Shown here in pieces: positions 1 to 43,961 of a stretch of DNA of 64,000 nucleotides. How positions within the stretch are numbered: the stretch's first letter is position 1; the number at the start of each line of letters is the position of its first letter. The position numbers were made by a program, and so were the translations under genes. The stretch is from NCBI GenBank assembly GCA_963693365.1, contig CAVNZM010000006.1, positions 5,828,001 through 5,892,000 of the forward strand. Reading direction: 5' to 3'. Under the pieces are notes generated by a model. The model worked only from the letters and a program-made list of their open reading frames with translations. It was not told the DNA's origin and searched no databases. This stretch comes from Amoebidium appalachense (taxonomy: Eukaryota; Ichthyosporea).

Positions 1-65
1 TTCGTCGTCGAATTTTCTGACCCACTTCAACTTTCTCGATTTGGGAGCGAGATCGGGGACTGTGG

Positions 66-90
66 TGACGTCATTGTGTACGTGACGTCA
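66..90. promoter_or_regulatory. Doublet of CREB/ATF-type palindromes
   Basis: Two perfect TGACGTCA palindromes lie at 66-73 and 83-90, and CACGTG follows near 124. TGACGTCA is the classical CREB/ATF site. The same octamer occurs at 37793-37800 upstream of the DUF455 gene. A role as promoter of the plus-strand gene that follows is inferred from position only. Confidence 0.45.
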
Positions 91-499
91 TCTCACGACA
101 CGTGCTATGAGCGGCTCCAATCACGTGGCGAGAGAAATGATTTGGAGCCAATGAAAACGATGGATGTGCCCGTGGGGTCAGAGGGGGTATTGGGAGAACT
201 TCGTAACACACTACCGCAGCCATGGGGGAACGGCTACAATCTTCACCGTTTCGAATGAAACCCCACCAAAATCGGAGGAAATTTGGGAGAGAGATGAGTA
301 TATGGGCGAGGAAAAGTCAGTGTTGGGGGGGCCCAACCCGGCTGGAAATGCGAGGGGTTGGTGTGAATCGGTGCGAGAGTTGGTTTTGGTGGCTATCAAA
401 ACGAAGGGGAACGTGGTGGCGTCAAATGGGTGCTTTGACATCACTTATTCACTGTCCTCCAAGACTTATGCCCACCACTATTCAAATAGCGGTATGTTG

Positions 500-1020
500 C
501 ATCCGTGGCGCCCCCCCCCCCCCCCCCCCCCCTCCCCATCCCCCCCCCTCCTCCCCCCCCCCCCACCCCTCTCCACCCCCTCCCCCCCCCCCCCCCCCCC
601 CCCCCTTGCGTACTCCTCTCTCTCCATTTCCGCCTACTTCCTTTTTTCTCTCTTTCATCTTCAAATTCTCTTCTCCACAACAACAACAACCCCCCCCCCC
701 CCCCACCCCACCCCCTCCGGGGATAGGGGGGTATGAGAGGTTACCACACCTCACATGTGACCTTGATAACATCCCTTCCCTCCCCCCTCCCCCCTCCGCC
801 CCTCCCCGCTCGGGGTACCCTCCTCGGCCCTGTTCTCTTCATCTCAAAGAAATTTTACAACTCCCCCCCCCCCCCCATTTCTCACCGCTATCCCCCCTCC
901 ACTCTCCCCCCCCTCCCCCTTCCCCTTCGCTCTGTGCCTCTCTTCCACCCTGCTGTACCCCCCCCCCCCCCCCCTTCCCCCTCCATACATCTCATCCTCT
1001 TTTGCTCTTATCATTCCTCC
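500..1020. repeat. Poly-C / pyrimidine-rich low-complexity block
   Basis: Successive C runs of 8-25 nt are interrupted by CT-rich spacers, for example at 511-532, 583-605 and 959-974. Long open frames here in all frames encode only poly-Pro or poly-Gly and are artefacts of base composition. Confidence 0.8.
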
Positions 1021-1114
1021 TAAACTATTGTTTATTCATATATTCAACCACAAATAGTTTCCGTAAATTACATTTTACTGGAACTGATACAATGCGAATT
1101 TCGGAAATTCCGCA

Positions 1115-1193
1115 GGGACACTTAATGAACTCAAGAACATCCGCACCAGGTTCGAGAAACTTCCAGATTCAGTAGCTGCGGAAAGTTTGCAAG
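1115..1193 (+). other. Exon-like segment, gene unknown
   Basis: A 79-nt open segment of ordinary composition is bounded by ...CCGCAG before 1115 and AAG|GTTACA after 1193. It reads TLNELKNIRTRFEKLPDSVA and a few more residues, which looks like helical coding sequence between two blocks of poly-C. It could be an upstream exon of the gene at 2.76-6.81 kb, but I could not link the phases, so this is tentative. Confidence 0.3.
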
Positions 1194-1195
1194 GT

Positions 1196-2030
1196 TACAT
1201 ATGCCCACCCCCCCCCCCCCCTCCCACCCCCTCCCCCCCCCCCGTCCCCCTCTTCCCTCGCCCCCTCCCCTCCCCCCCCTCCCCCCCCCTCCCCCCCCCC
1301 CCCCCCCCCCCCCCCCCGGCGCCCACCCCTCCCCACTCCCACGGAACATATCTCTGTCATGCACCCTATTAGGATTCCCCATCCTTTTGTACCATCAGTG
1401 ACTGTCTCCCCCTCCCCCCCCCTTTCCCTCCCCCCTCCCCCCCGCCCCTCCCTGGGCACCCTTCCCCCCCCTCCCCCCTCCCCCCCCCCTCCGCCCCCCT
1501 CCCCCCACCCCCCCCCCCCCAAAACACACCCAGCCTACAGAGAGAGAGACACACATGTCCCACCCCACTCGTGTATTCCTTCGTTATCCTGCGCCACTAA
1601 GCGGAAACAAATGCTAATCGCTTTCACCATTCCTCTATATATATTTGCGCAATGGCATCACTGAGTCCGGTGAAGTCTACCCCCACCTCCTCCCCCGCCC
1701 CCAACCCCCCCCCCCCCCCCCCCCCGGCCCGCACCGTGAGCCACCGTTCCGTCCACTCTTTTGCTCTGCCCTTCTTTCCCGTTCCGCAATTCAAGAGTAT
1801 TTCGTTGCAAGTTGTGGTTTTGTTGGGGCCCCCCTTCTTGCATCTCATTGTTAGCTATGTCAAACATACAAACATTTCGTTTTTTCGTTTCTGTATTCCC
1901 GTCTTTCGTCCTAATTTATTTTCTTGCGCGCATTTTTTTTGGCCATCTTATCGTCCACATTCAAAAGGGGGGGGGGGGGGGGGGGGGGGGTCAACATTTC
2001 TGTGCTGTTGAAATCCCAAAAATCTCATAT
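1196..2030. other. Non-coding, pyrimidine-rich, no gene seen
   Basis: Poly-C/CT blocks at 1207-1325 and 1410-1520, a C run near 1704-1724 and a G run at 1968-1990. A short open stretch just before 2094 (ending GT|GTGAGT) could be an exon end, but no compatible partner was found. Confidence 0.4.
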
Positions 2031-2245
2031 ATATTTCGAGATTTAGAAGAGACCGGTGGGGCTGGCATCATGGATATTATGCTCTCTGTGTGAGTCTCTA
2101 CCTATCTTGGCTAATCGTAATTACAACCCCCCTGAGGTTCCCGCTCCTGTTCCCACAATTTAACCCTCCCCGTTCCCCCTCAACACCTGGCCCTCGCCCC
2201 CTCCCCCCCCCCCTCCCCCCCCCCCTCCCCCCCCTCCCCCCCCCC

Positions 2246-2247
<2 letters not shown>

Positions 2248-2309
<62 letters not shown>

Positions 2310-2531
2310 TGCACACTCGCGCGCACGCGCACGCGCACGCGCACGCGCACGCACAAAAAGCTCCCCTCCATACCTTTTGTCCAACCTCACCCTCCCCCTC
2401 CCCTCCCCCCGGACTCCCAGTTTCCCCCCTTCCTCCCGCCCTCCCCCCCCCATCCACCTCAACATGCACACCCAAACTCCCTCCTCTCCCCCCCCCCCCC
2501 CCACTACCACCACCACCACACACACACACAC

Positions 2532-2629
<98 letters not shown>

Positions 2630-2640
2630 CTACACTCAAC
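2248..2640. repeat. (CA)n arrays with poly-C
   Basis: Two dinucleotide arrays: (AC)n at about 2248-2302 followed by alternating GCGCAC, and (CA)n at about 2517-2622. C-rich runs separate them. They end just before a good acceptor (CGCACAG at 2749-2755). Confidence 0.85.
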
Positions 2641-2755
2641 CCTCCCTCCCTCCCCCTCCCCCCCCCCCCTCCCCGCCCCCGCCCCCTTTCCCTCCTCCGC
2701 CCCTCCATTTCCCCGTCCCACCACCCACCTCTTTTCACGCACACACACCGCACAG

Positions 2756-5700
2756 TGATGCTCCTATTTGATTCCAACTGGGACCACGGGATCATGCAGT
2801 TGTGTGCCTGCCAGCTACGCTCCAAAGGAATTCTTCTTACTTACGCCACGACTTCTTCCGAATTGTCGACTGGTTATGCAGCAGCCGGAATAGACTATCC
2901 ACCGGGGTTTATTTTTTGCCCCAACTGCACGAAATGGAGGGAGGAGTGTGAGGGATTTGGTGGTGTGGCGGGCAGTATACCTATACGGGATCGTGTTTGG
3001 TTGAGTTTAAGGGAAGAGGAGCGAGAGAAGAAGTGGGTGGATGCGTGTGCAGCCAGGCTGAAAAGGGTACGTAGTATCTGTTTGTGCGTGCGTGCGCGTG
3101 CATGCATGCATGCGTACGCGTGTGTGTCCGTGTGTGCGTGTGTGCGTGTAGGCGTGTGGGCGTGTGGGCGTTTGTGCATGTGGGCGTACTTGCGTGTTTG
3201 CGTGTGCTCGTGTACATGCGTGCGTGCTTTTGCGTGCATGCACGTGTATGTGCGTGCATTTTTGTGTACGTGGGTGTGCGTGTGATCATGCCTGCTTGTG
3301 GTCTGTGCAGGTGTGTGTACGTGTGTGTATCTCTTTCTCTCTGTGTGTGTGTACGGTGTGTGACGTGGTATTGTGCTTGTTCGTAGGCATCATTGTTGTA
3401 AGCGGCGCCTATTCGTCGCATGTTTATTCCCCTCCTCCGCCCGGGGGGGGGGGGGGGGGGGGGGGGATTGGGGGGTGTGCATTGTAAAGTCGTCAAAGGC
3501 AGCCTTTGAAGCCACATAGACAGCAAATCGAGGGGCTTTGTTGTGTGGCTGCAGTTGTGTTTTGGTGGGAACACCGCGAGATGTGGGAAGAAACCCTCAT
3601 TGCCCCTCCATGCTCATATAGACACACACAGAAAAACATATATGATAACTTCACGATGGACACACAAACACTGTGACACACACAAGCGCACTCACACAAA
3701 CACAGACAAGCAGACACACGCACACATACACTCACACACACACAAATGCGCACAAGGCCGCGCAAAAGCAAACACCAGCTTGCTCAGAGTCTGTTGTTCT
3801 AACATATTTGTCTGTGCACACAGATTTCGACGCATGCAGAGAAGAACAGCATGCGTTCTATGGTCGTCTATTTTTCGACTCGGGACCATTTCTTCACCTC
3901 CAACCGGTATTTCTTCGATGCATTAAACCCCCTGTGGATCTCCCCACACGTCAGTTTGAGCGCAATTTTCGGTGACAGACATAATGCGAAACTACATCGA
4001 GCTACTCTTCCCACCGTCCCAGCACATCTATCTGTATGGACCCCCCCCACGCCGTGGAAACTCGCGCGACAACAACTATTATGCCACACGTTCACTTCTA
4101 TATTCGCATCTACACTACGCACAGCTGGGTAGTTCGGGGAGTGGTCCGGTACTGTTGCAGGCAGCAAGGGGGGTTTTTCAAACGTGTCGGAAGGAGACCA
4201 AGGAGGTTTTTGAGGTGTGCCCCCCACGAGTCTTGGGGGAACCACGGGGCAATAGTCCCATGCCGCTGCCTGCCTTTTCTGCAAAAACCCCCCTCGCCCC
4301 CATTCACCTATCGAATTTCGATTCCTCACCAGTGTTGATTTGCCTGGGCATGGGGTCCAATCCAGACCCACGAAGTTTATTTTTGGTCGGTGGCGAGATT
4401 AAATATACGGAAACGACAATGGGGCGGGTGTGCTGAGGCGGATATGTGGCACTTCCATATATGGAAGGTGTCACGTGCTTGCTAATAGTCGACACCGATG
4501 CGGGGCGATTTGATTGGAGGATTCTTCATCCGACCGGAGCGCGATATCAATTCCGGCTCCTCGCGACACCCTCTTCCATGGCCGGGCCGTGCGTTTTTGC
4601 GTGTGTGCATTGTACCAGAAAACGTGGGTGATTCGGGACGTGCTGGTGTGGAACGGCCGGCGCGTGTGGGAGGCTACGAACATGGTCGAGCGGTTAAATT
4701 TGATTGGCCAAACGGAAATTCCTGTGACAGCCTCACCCAATCACCATGCATATACTTACAAACCGACGGTACGCCTGTTACGCACGCCATTTGCCGCCCT
4801 TACGGCAGAAGGGTTCTTAGGGCCAAACGGGGTTGCTTCGTGGCCGCATATAATCAAGGCCCAGCCTCTAACCATCCAGAAATTTGAGTTTCTTTGGAGG
4901 GGCCCTTTTGTTCCGGCCACCCCTCGATCGCTGTGCTTCGTCTGGGAATGCCGGAAACGGAGAGCGGGAAAAGAGTGGAGGTGTGACAGGTGCAAAGCAC
5001 CCATGTGGGGGGAGGCTGGATATTACATGGTAAGTTCAGTAGAGGTATGCTGGGCCTGTGCGCCAAGCAACTCAGCCCTCAACGGCAAAACGATTGCAAC
5101 TGGCACGGAACAGACGAGAGCACGACAGATGAAAACGTCACTAAGTTATTCACCTCCTCGAAACATATCCCCTGCAACCCTCGCATCACTTCTAATCGAA
5201 TGTCACCGCAGTTCCACGGGGCTTTCATTGGATGTGCCCAACCCGTCGCCTAGCAACCGCCAATGGGTGCATCCTTCCCGTCGCATGGAGTTTAGGGTGA
5301 TGTACACTCGGATTATGGAGGCGGTGAGAGATGGGCGGATCGAGCGGGCTGTGGACAAGCCTACCGGACTCGAGATTTTCAAAAACAATGATTCGGATAT
5401 AGCGGATGAAATTTTACGTATTTGCAGGGGTCTGGTGTTGCACCCCCCCACGGAACGGTGGTTGCAACCCCATTCGTCCAATTTGGAGCAGAAACGTACG
5501 GCCTCGTGTTTTTGTCGGCGATCAGACCGGACGGGCTTGAAATCGATTATCGGCAGAGGGTAAAGGCGGCGAAGCGGATCAGTGTGCGCATCACACCTGC
5601 CTTTTATGGAAGTTTGGGGGATTTTCTCGAGCAATCAAAATGGGTGGATGCGTTTGCGTGGCCGAATATGGAGGGGTGGGTGGTGGAGCTTGAGGAGGGG

Positions 5701-6807
5701 AAACGTGTGAAAATAGTAACTCCGGCGTGGAAACCGGCAGGATCGGAAATGACGTTGCGGCTAAACCCCCTCGGAATTTGGCAGTATGTTGTGTGGGGGC
5801 AGGAAGGGCAGCTGACGGATTTTGTTTTCTTCCTTCCCACTCGATACCGGAGGCAAGCAGGTAGAATGGTGGGGGCTTTGAAAAGCCAATTAACGCGTCT
5901 GTTGAGTGATGTGCGGAGAGAGGTGATGAAGGGAACCTATGGGGGTCTGAAGAAACGTGGAGAAAATCGAGACTGCAAGGGTTATTATGATGATGACGGT
6001 TTGGTTGGACCGGGCAGGATTGAGGGAGATAGAAAGGAAAAGGAACGAACAGATGAGCGGGGTGATAGTCGGATAATGGAAATCGAGGCGGATAGTGGAG
6101 CAGGGACACCCTGTGTGGTGGGTAGCAAAAGAAAGGAGGGTGTGGTGTCTCTTGAGCCAAAACAATACCACAAATTCTCTACACCGACCGTGTCCCTCAC
6201 CCATACCAATCATTCGTCTGAGAGCAAAGGACTCGAGGTAATACCCGCACCCACATGCACCGCTACTCAAGCAAGGTCGCACAACGTTTTTCTCTCTCCC
6301 AGTCTGGCGGAGGGGAACAACAAGACCCACCCGAGTTCAGTCACCCACGGCCCTTTTGCCGCGGCGGTAGAGTTGGTGTTGTCAGGACGTGAGATACCAA
6401 CCCATATTTGGCACACGTCACGTGATGTTGCCGAGGTAAGACGTCACATCCTCGAGGCCATCCGCCCAACCGACCAATCAATCCCCGGCTACGAACCTTC
6501 CGCTCGCTTCCGTCAGACACTGTGCAAGGGCTGGACGTCAAATCCGATTGCACCGATCGTCGAATCAAACGGCAGTATTCTCCCCGATGATCTTCTCGTC
6601 GCCGTTTTTAATCGGCTGTGATCGAAGGATTTGAAATGGGTGCGATTGGTGTGCCGGGTGTGGTGTGGGGTGGTGGATGGGAGAGCGCGGCTGCGTGCAC
6701 GGAGTAAGAAGCCATCCGGCTACCAATACTACATGAGGCATGGTAACGGCCAACCCGATGAATGGAGCGAAGACTCAGATGACGACTATTACGAAATTCA
6801 CTCTTGA
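2756..6807 (+). CDS. Multi-exon gene with Cys-pair zinc motifs and C-terminal F-box; frame-disrupted
   Basis: One exon runs 2756-3066 (acceptor CGCACAG, donor AAAAGG|GTACGT) and contains FCPNCTKWREEC, a CxxC pair resembling a CW-type or ribbon finger. After a GT-rich intron (3067-3823, ending CACACAG) coding sequence resumes at 3824 and can be followed to 6807 through three -1 frame steps at homopolymers: TTTT at 3966-3969, T5 near 4594 and C7 near 5442. It includes WRCDRCK...VCWACAP, a second pair of CxxC motifs, and a basic/acidic linker at 6000-6300. Near the C-terminus ILPDDLLVAVFNRL, an in-frame TGA (6619-6621), then SKDLKWVRLVCRVW together form a typical F-box helix pair; F-boxes bind Skp1 in SCF ubiquitin ligases. 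Another in-frame TGA lies at 4434-4436. An alternative to the C7 step is a phase-0 intron 5030-5427 (GTAAGT...TTGCAG). The gene may be a pseudogene or may contain sequence errors. Function beyond the F-box is unknown. Confidence 0.5.
3067..3823 (+). other. GT-rich intron of the F-box gene
   Basis: Starts GTACGTAG and ends GTGCACACAG. It holds degenerate TG/CG-rich sequence (3085-3360), a G run (3441-3466) and CA-rich sequence (3620-3760). No exon was recognised inside it. Confidence 0.5.
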
Positions 6808-7134
6808 GTCGCTCCGCACGTTGCAAGGGTAGAGGTAAGGCTGTGTCTTGTACAATCCTATCGTTAACACACGCACCACCATGGTCAGTGAAAGGGGGTT
6901 TTTGCAACCCACACAGTGTACATGTACACACACACACACACACACACACACTTTTGCACATGGAAACACTTCACGCCGACAGACATGAGAAATGTCCTCG
7001 TATGTGCACGTTGCACACAGTGACCCCCCCCCCCCCCCCTCCCCCCACCACCAAAAAAAAAAAAAGAGAAAAAAAGAAGAGAGCGAGAGAAGGAGTGGAT
7101 TAGAAAAACGGAACTTACTATATTCCCCCCCCCC

Positions 7135-7173
<39 letters not shown>

Positions 7174-7251
7174 CCAAAAAAAAAAAAAAAAAAAAGGAAA
7201 AAAAGAAGAGAGCGAGAGAAGGAGTGGATTAGAAAAACGGAACTTACTATA

Positions 7252-7286
<35 letters not shown>

Positions 7287-7440
7287 ACGGCTTCCCCAGC
7301 CTTCTACAGAGATTTTTACCCCACTTACCAACCCATTCATTTAGAGACAACCACTCAGACAGATCCAGACGGACGTATGAGTGCGTACGAGAAATGGACT
7401 TGGATTCTAACCAACCAACCCCCCCCCCCCCCCCCCCCTC

Positions 7441-7494
<54 letters not shown>

Positions 7495-7564
7495 CCGCCG
7501 CGGGAACCCCCCAAGGGCCCCAACCCCCCACCTTGCAAAAAAAAAAAAAAAAAAGAAAAGAAAA

Positions 7565-7650
<86 letters not shown>

Positions 7651-8492
7651 CACACTTTCAATTAAAAAAGACTGTGCACCCACACCCAACCAAGTTCAAC
7701 ACATTTACTGAGACACTGCGACACCCTCCCACTCACTCCAACACTTGCATGTACACACATTGCACATGGGCACTCCTGTACGCAAGACACAAACACAAAC
7801 ACAAACACAAACACAAACACAAAAATAAACACAAAGACAAAGAGAAACACAAACACACAAAAACAGGCTGACGAAATCTGCCGGCGCGTTGGCCCTGATG
7901 ACAAACTCTGGAGGTTGATACTTCGTTTTACTGCTGCTTCTCCTCGTTTTTTCCCTGTAGGCTTTTTTAGGCCCCCCTTCATGTACCCGTTGTTCACGGG
8001 AACTTGACTTACAGACCTTAGTTAGTTTTTTTCTTATTAGCTCACAAACAGGCGGATCCATGTTGGACAGTGCTTTTTTTTTTTTTTTTTTGCTCTTTTT
8101 TTCTTCCACATTTTCTCAGAGTTCATCTTTTCGCTGCCTCTCCCCCCCCCCCCCCCCCCCCCCCCCCCTCTCTCTTTCTTCTATTTTGCCCGCATTTTGT
8201 TTCGGGGGGGGGGGGGGGGGGGGGGGGGTAGGTGTAGGTGTGTTTGTGTGTGTGTGTCTGCAGCTGTGAATCGGGGCCGGGGGGGGGGGGGGGCGCGAGA
8301 GGAGGGTGTTGGGCGTGCATATGTGGGGTGGGCGGGGGAGGGCGAGGGAAATGGGAGGGGGGAGATGGAGTGGGATTGAGCAATAGTCTGCGAGAGCTCT
8401 GATGAGTGTGTGTGAAGTGATGAAAGTGAAACCTAAGCAAGGGAAAGCTTTAAAGTCTCTCAGGTCGGCCGGCCCGTGAAGAGGGTGTGTCT

Positions 8493-8565
<73 letters not shown>

Positions 8566-8926
8566 GGGGGAGGGGAGGGGGCGAGGGGGTGGAGGGGAGG
8601 GGGGGGGGGGGGGGTGGGGGGGAGGGGGGGGACTAGGTCATGATGGTAATGTGAAACGTGCTTCTATACCGGGGATGCAAATATGGGATAAGTTGTAGAA
8701 AGTGAGTGAGATCTGGGCTGGTTGTAAACGTGATCACAGATTAGAGTACTAGTTGGTGAAACCGTTGCCCTTCGATTTACCGGAACAATATATAATAATA
8801 CAATGTATGTGTGTGCATGGAGAAGAAGGGAACATGTCAACATGTGTGGCCGGGCAGGCTGGTTGTGTCCAGGGCATGCATGCATGGCTCAGGTGCTCAA
8901 AAGTGGCATCTTGGGATACAACTCTA

Positions 8927-8965
<39 letters not shown>

Positions 8966-9125
8966 TTCCCTCCCCACACACTCAAACGCAAACACACACA
9001 CACACACACGCACACGCACGCACGCACACACACACACCAAATGTTTACGTGCACGTGTTTATTTACTGCAAGACCGGCTTGGAACTTACAAAACCTTCAT
9101 TATGTACATGTGCCATGTGTAGCAG
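6808..9125. other. Intergenic low-complexity DNA between two genes
   Basis: Holds (CA)n at 6926-6952 and about 7571-7647, C runs up to about 50 nt (near 7443-7492), an ACAAAC-type array at 7789-7860, poly-T at 8074-8090, a G run at 8203-8228 and (GT)n at 8495-8561. I see no gene. An open segment on the minus strand near 7895-7925 was considered and rejected as a terminal exon of XPO4. Confidence 0.6.
7066..7253. repeat. Tandem duplication, period about 129 bp
   Basis: The sequence AGAGCGAGAGAAGGAGTGGA and its continuation to CTTACTATAT occur at 7066-7125 and again at 7195-7253, essentially identical. Each copy is followed by a long C run, so the duplicated unit includes the poly-C. Confidence 0.85.
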
Positions 9126-35549
<26,424 letters not shown>

Positions 35550-35667
35550 ATGCGTTCTGACCCCTTCGTGTTGCTCGCTCATGATCATGCTGTACCCAAG
35601 CAACCTAAATGCGTTCTGACCCCTTCGTGTTTCTCGCTCATGATCATGGTGTACCCAAGCAACCTAA
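35550..35667. repeat. 59-bp tandem duplication
   Basis: Two adjacent copies (35550-35608 and 35609-35667) of a unit beginning ATGCGTTCTGACCCCTTCGT, with two substitutions (GTTGCTC/GTTTCTC and CATGCTG/CATGGTG). Confidence 0.95.
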
Positions 35668-35903
35668 TCTGGAAGGCGTTGGCAAACCTCGAGGGCCGAT
35701 GACCCCGTCAGCAGTAGAATCTCTAACTGTTAACGTATTTAGGGCTGCATACAAAAACGTCTGTATATTTCCTATGTGCCACCGCAGCTGTCAGTATGTT
35801 GTGTTTTGTATCCTTTGTTACGGCATACTGTTTGTTGTGTTTCGATCAACCTGCACCATTTACCGTTCGATTTGATGACGTAGCATTAATTCTCTGCGCT
35901 GAG

Positions 35904-35959
35904 GCACGGCCCTCTGAAATAAAGATCTTTTTTTCAGAGGGCGGTGGCTGAGGCCGTGC
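35904..35959. repeat. Long inverted repeat (hairpin)
   Basis: 35910-35941 is a 32-bp palindrome with one mismatched pair, centred on AGATCT (arms CCCTCTGAAATAAAGA and TCTTTTTTTCAGAGGG). It is enclosed by GCACGGC on the left and GCCGTGC on the right. An AATAAA lies in the left arm. A related fragment, GAGCACGGCCCTCTGGA, occurs at 33608-33624, so it may be a mobile-element end. Confidence 0.75.
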
Positions 35960-36038
35960 GCAAGGGGATATTGATGCTACCAAAATGTAAAGCCGTTACT
36001 AAAAATAGAACGCTAAAAATAGAATTTTCGAGACGGCC

Positions 36039-37451
36039 GTGATCCGGAGCTCCCTCCTTCCGGATGATGGGGATGGGGAGAATGATAGCGAAGAAACTGT
36101 GGAATCAGTGCGCAAAAGGAGGCGAAGTGAACGCAGCAGGAACCAAGGAGAAAGGAGGAAACGAAATCAGACTAGTGATAGTAGGAGAAACGAGAGCATT
36201 GAGGGAAAGGAGGAGGCGGAGGGAGAGGAGGAGGAGAAGGAGGAGGAAGGAGAGGACGAGGATTATGAAGAGGAAGAGGATAGTGAAAATAGTGATGAAG
36301 AAAGCGAAAAGGAGGAGGAACACGGGGATCGCGAGGGAAGTGAAGAAACTGAGGTGAAATCAGTAGTGATGAAGAAAGCGAAGAGGAGGAATATGATGGG
36401 GTTGGGGAGGAAAGTGAAGAAGCTGAGGTGGAATCCATGCACAAAAGGAGGCGAAGTGAACGCAGCAGGAAACAAGGAGAGGGGGGGAAACGGAGGAAGA
36501 CTAGTGATAGTAGGAGAAACAAGAGCATTGAGAGAAAGGAGGAGGAGGAGGAGGGAGAGGAGGAGGAGGAGGAAGGAGAGGACGAGGATTATGAAGAGGA
36601 AGAGGATAGTGAAAATAGTGATGAAGAAAGCGAAAAGGAGGAGGAACACGGGGATCGCGAGGGAAGTGAAGAAACTGAGGTGAAATCAGTGCACAAAGGG
36701 AGGCGAAGTGAACGCAGCAGGAACCAAGGAGAAAGGGTGAAACGAAGGAAGACTAGTGAAAGTAGAAGAAACGAAAGCAATGCTACCGCAAGCCGGGACG
36801 GGCCAAGCACCTGGGCTGGGCGCCTAAGAATGAGGAGTGGATGTGAAGACACGAGAAATGATCAAGCGAAGGGCCCCCAGAAACGGTGTGCTGGCGCATG
36901 TGATGATGATCATCACACGGAAGATAGCAGGGTGGCGGAAGTTTACCCAAGCAATCGAGTTTTGACACGAAGTATGGCTCATGTTGTTGAAATCAGTAGC
37001 GAAAGTGGCTATGAGATTGAGAGAGTATGTTTGAGGCGTAGCGAGAAAAGGAGAAGAACTAGTGACAGTGAAAGTTTGAAATCGAGCGAGGAGGAGAAGG
37101 AAGACGTCAGGGGGAGGTGCAGCAAGACTAGAAGGAGGCGTAGAATTGAGTGGGAGAGTGGTGATGAGAGCAAAAGCAGTGAAGAGAGGAGGGGGAGGGT
37201 AGTTTCGTCGCTGAGTGTAGGAAGCAGAAGAGAGAGTGGGCAGCTGATAATGATCGATAGTGGCGAAGAGAGTGAAGTGGTGAATCACAGGGACCCCCAA
37301 AAAAGACGCCTTTATGTTGTTGAAAGCTCTGGGGAAGAGAGTAGGGGTAGTAAATTAGATGAGGTTTTTAGGGGTGGGTGGGGCGCATAGGAGAGCTAAC
37401 TTGAAGCGTAGATTGGTGTTTAGCAGCGACGATGAAGAGGACCAAAATTGA
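36039..37451 (+). CDS. Charged low-complexity, internally duplicated protein (probably nuclear); frame-disrupted
   Basis: Alternating basic and acidic tracts, e.g. RKRRRSERSRNQGERRK followed by a long Glu/Asp run, then further Ser/Arg/Glu-rich sequence to SSDDEEDQN. About 330 bp are duplicated: 36100-36365 is repeated at 36430-36695 with few changes. The acidic reading moves from frame 36039 to frame 36428 (a -1 step near 36360, where SSDEESEEEEYDG continues). Near 37370-37385 another step reaches the charged ending RRANLKRRLVFSSDDEEDQN and TGA at 37449-37451. The start at GTG 36039 is only the limit of the open frame; the true first exon and start are unknown. No enzyme domain is recognisable. 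Composition suggests a disordered chromatin or splicing-associated protein, which is inference only. Confidence 0.5.
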
Positions 37452-37561
37452 GTGGATTTTGGCCATCGGTGTGATGTTTATGGAAGAACGGTGAAGATGG
37501 TCTTTGTTATTTCCTTTTAAAGGCTATACACTTTGAGGTTGAAATTCTGTATGTGCCTATA

Positions 37562-37622
<61 letters not shown>

Positions 37623-37772
37623 ATGTGTGTGTATACGCATACGGGGGGGAGGGGGGAGGGGGGGCAAAGGTCGACGTTGATTTGGAAGATGAGGAGGGGT
37701 GGGGGGCAAGGCCTCCTAAAGGTGTGCTATTTAGGAGGCCTTGGTGGGGGGCCAGGGGGGGATTTAGGTGCA

Positions 37773-37800
37773 CCAATCAGAGCGGACGCGTGTGACGTCA
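37773..37800 (+). promoter_or_regulatory. CCAAT box and CREB/ATF palindrome upstream of the DUF455 gene
   Basis: CCAAT at 37773-37777 and TGACGTCA at 37793-37800, about 290 bp before the ATG at 38086. The spacing is typical of a compact promoter; function is inferred. Confidence 0.45.
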
Positions 37801-38085
37801 CAGGAGTTGCTTTAGCCATATTAGGCAAAATTGCGAAGTAACACGCTGCCCGCTAAAACAGCTGCAGCTTTCCGGTGGTTTTCAAAACCACGTGTTGAAG
37901 AATGAGTCACTCTTGTTGTAGGCACATGTACATTGAGTAGGTGTAGAAGAATAGTTTTTAGAGTGGCGTATGTCGCATGTGTGAGCTTAGGAGGCGACCT
38001 TACGGATGTTTGTAGTTCATGACAATCGCAAGTGCAATGATGGTAAGGCTTGACCAACAGCAAGAAACCTTAAAATAGAAGGAAA

Positions 38086-43961
<5,876 letters not shown>

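Noticed and set aside
500-1530. Many overlapping long open frames encoding poly-Pro, poly-Gly or poly-Ser
   Set aside because: They arise from C/G runs with no stop codons; composition is simple and both strands are open at once.
2090-2825. Open frames of alternating His-Thr or Cys-Val residues
   Set aside because: Translations of (CA)n/(TG)n microsatellites. The same applies to similar frames at 7377-7871, 12047-12442, 13911-14582, 29188-30488, 42293-42865 and 48282-48860.
4434-6621. Selenocysteine or TGA-as-Trp reading in the F-box gene
   Set aside because: No selenocysteine insertion element could be recognised, and well-supported genes in the window use TGG for Trp; kept only as a question.
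7662-7997. Possible terminal exon of XPO4 near 7895-7925 (EFVIRANAPADFV)
   Set aside because: Faintly similar to the expected C-terminus, but the phase does not fit exon 26 without an unusual acceptor, and no stop follows before simple-sequence DNA.
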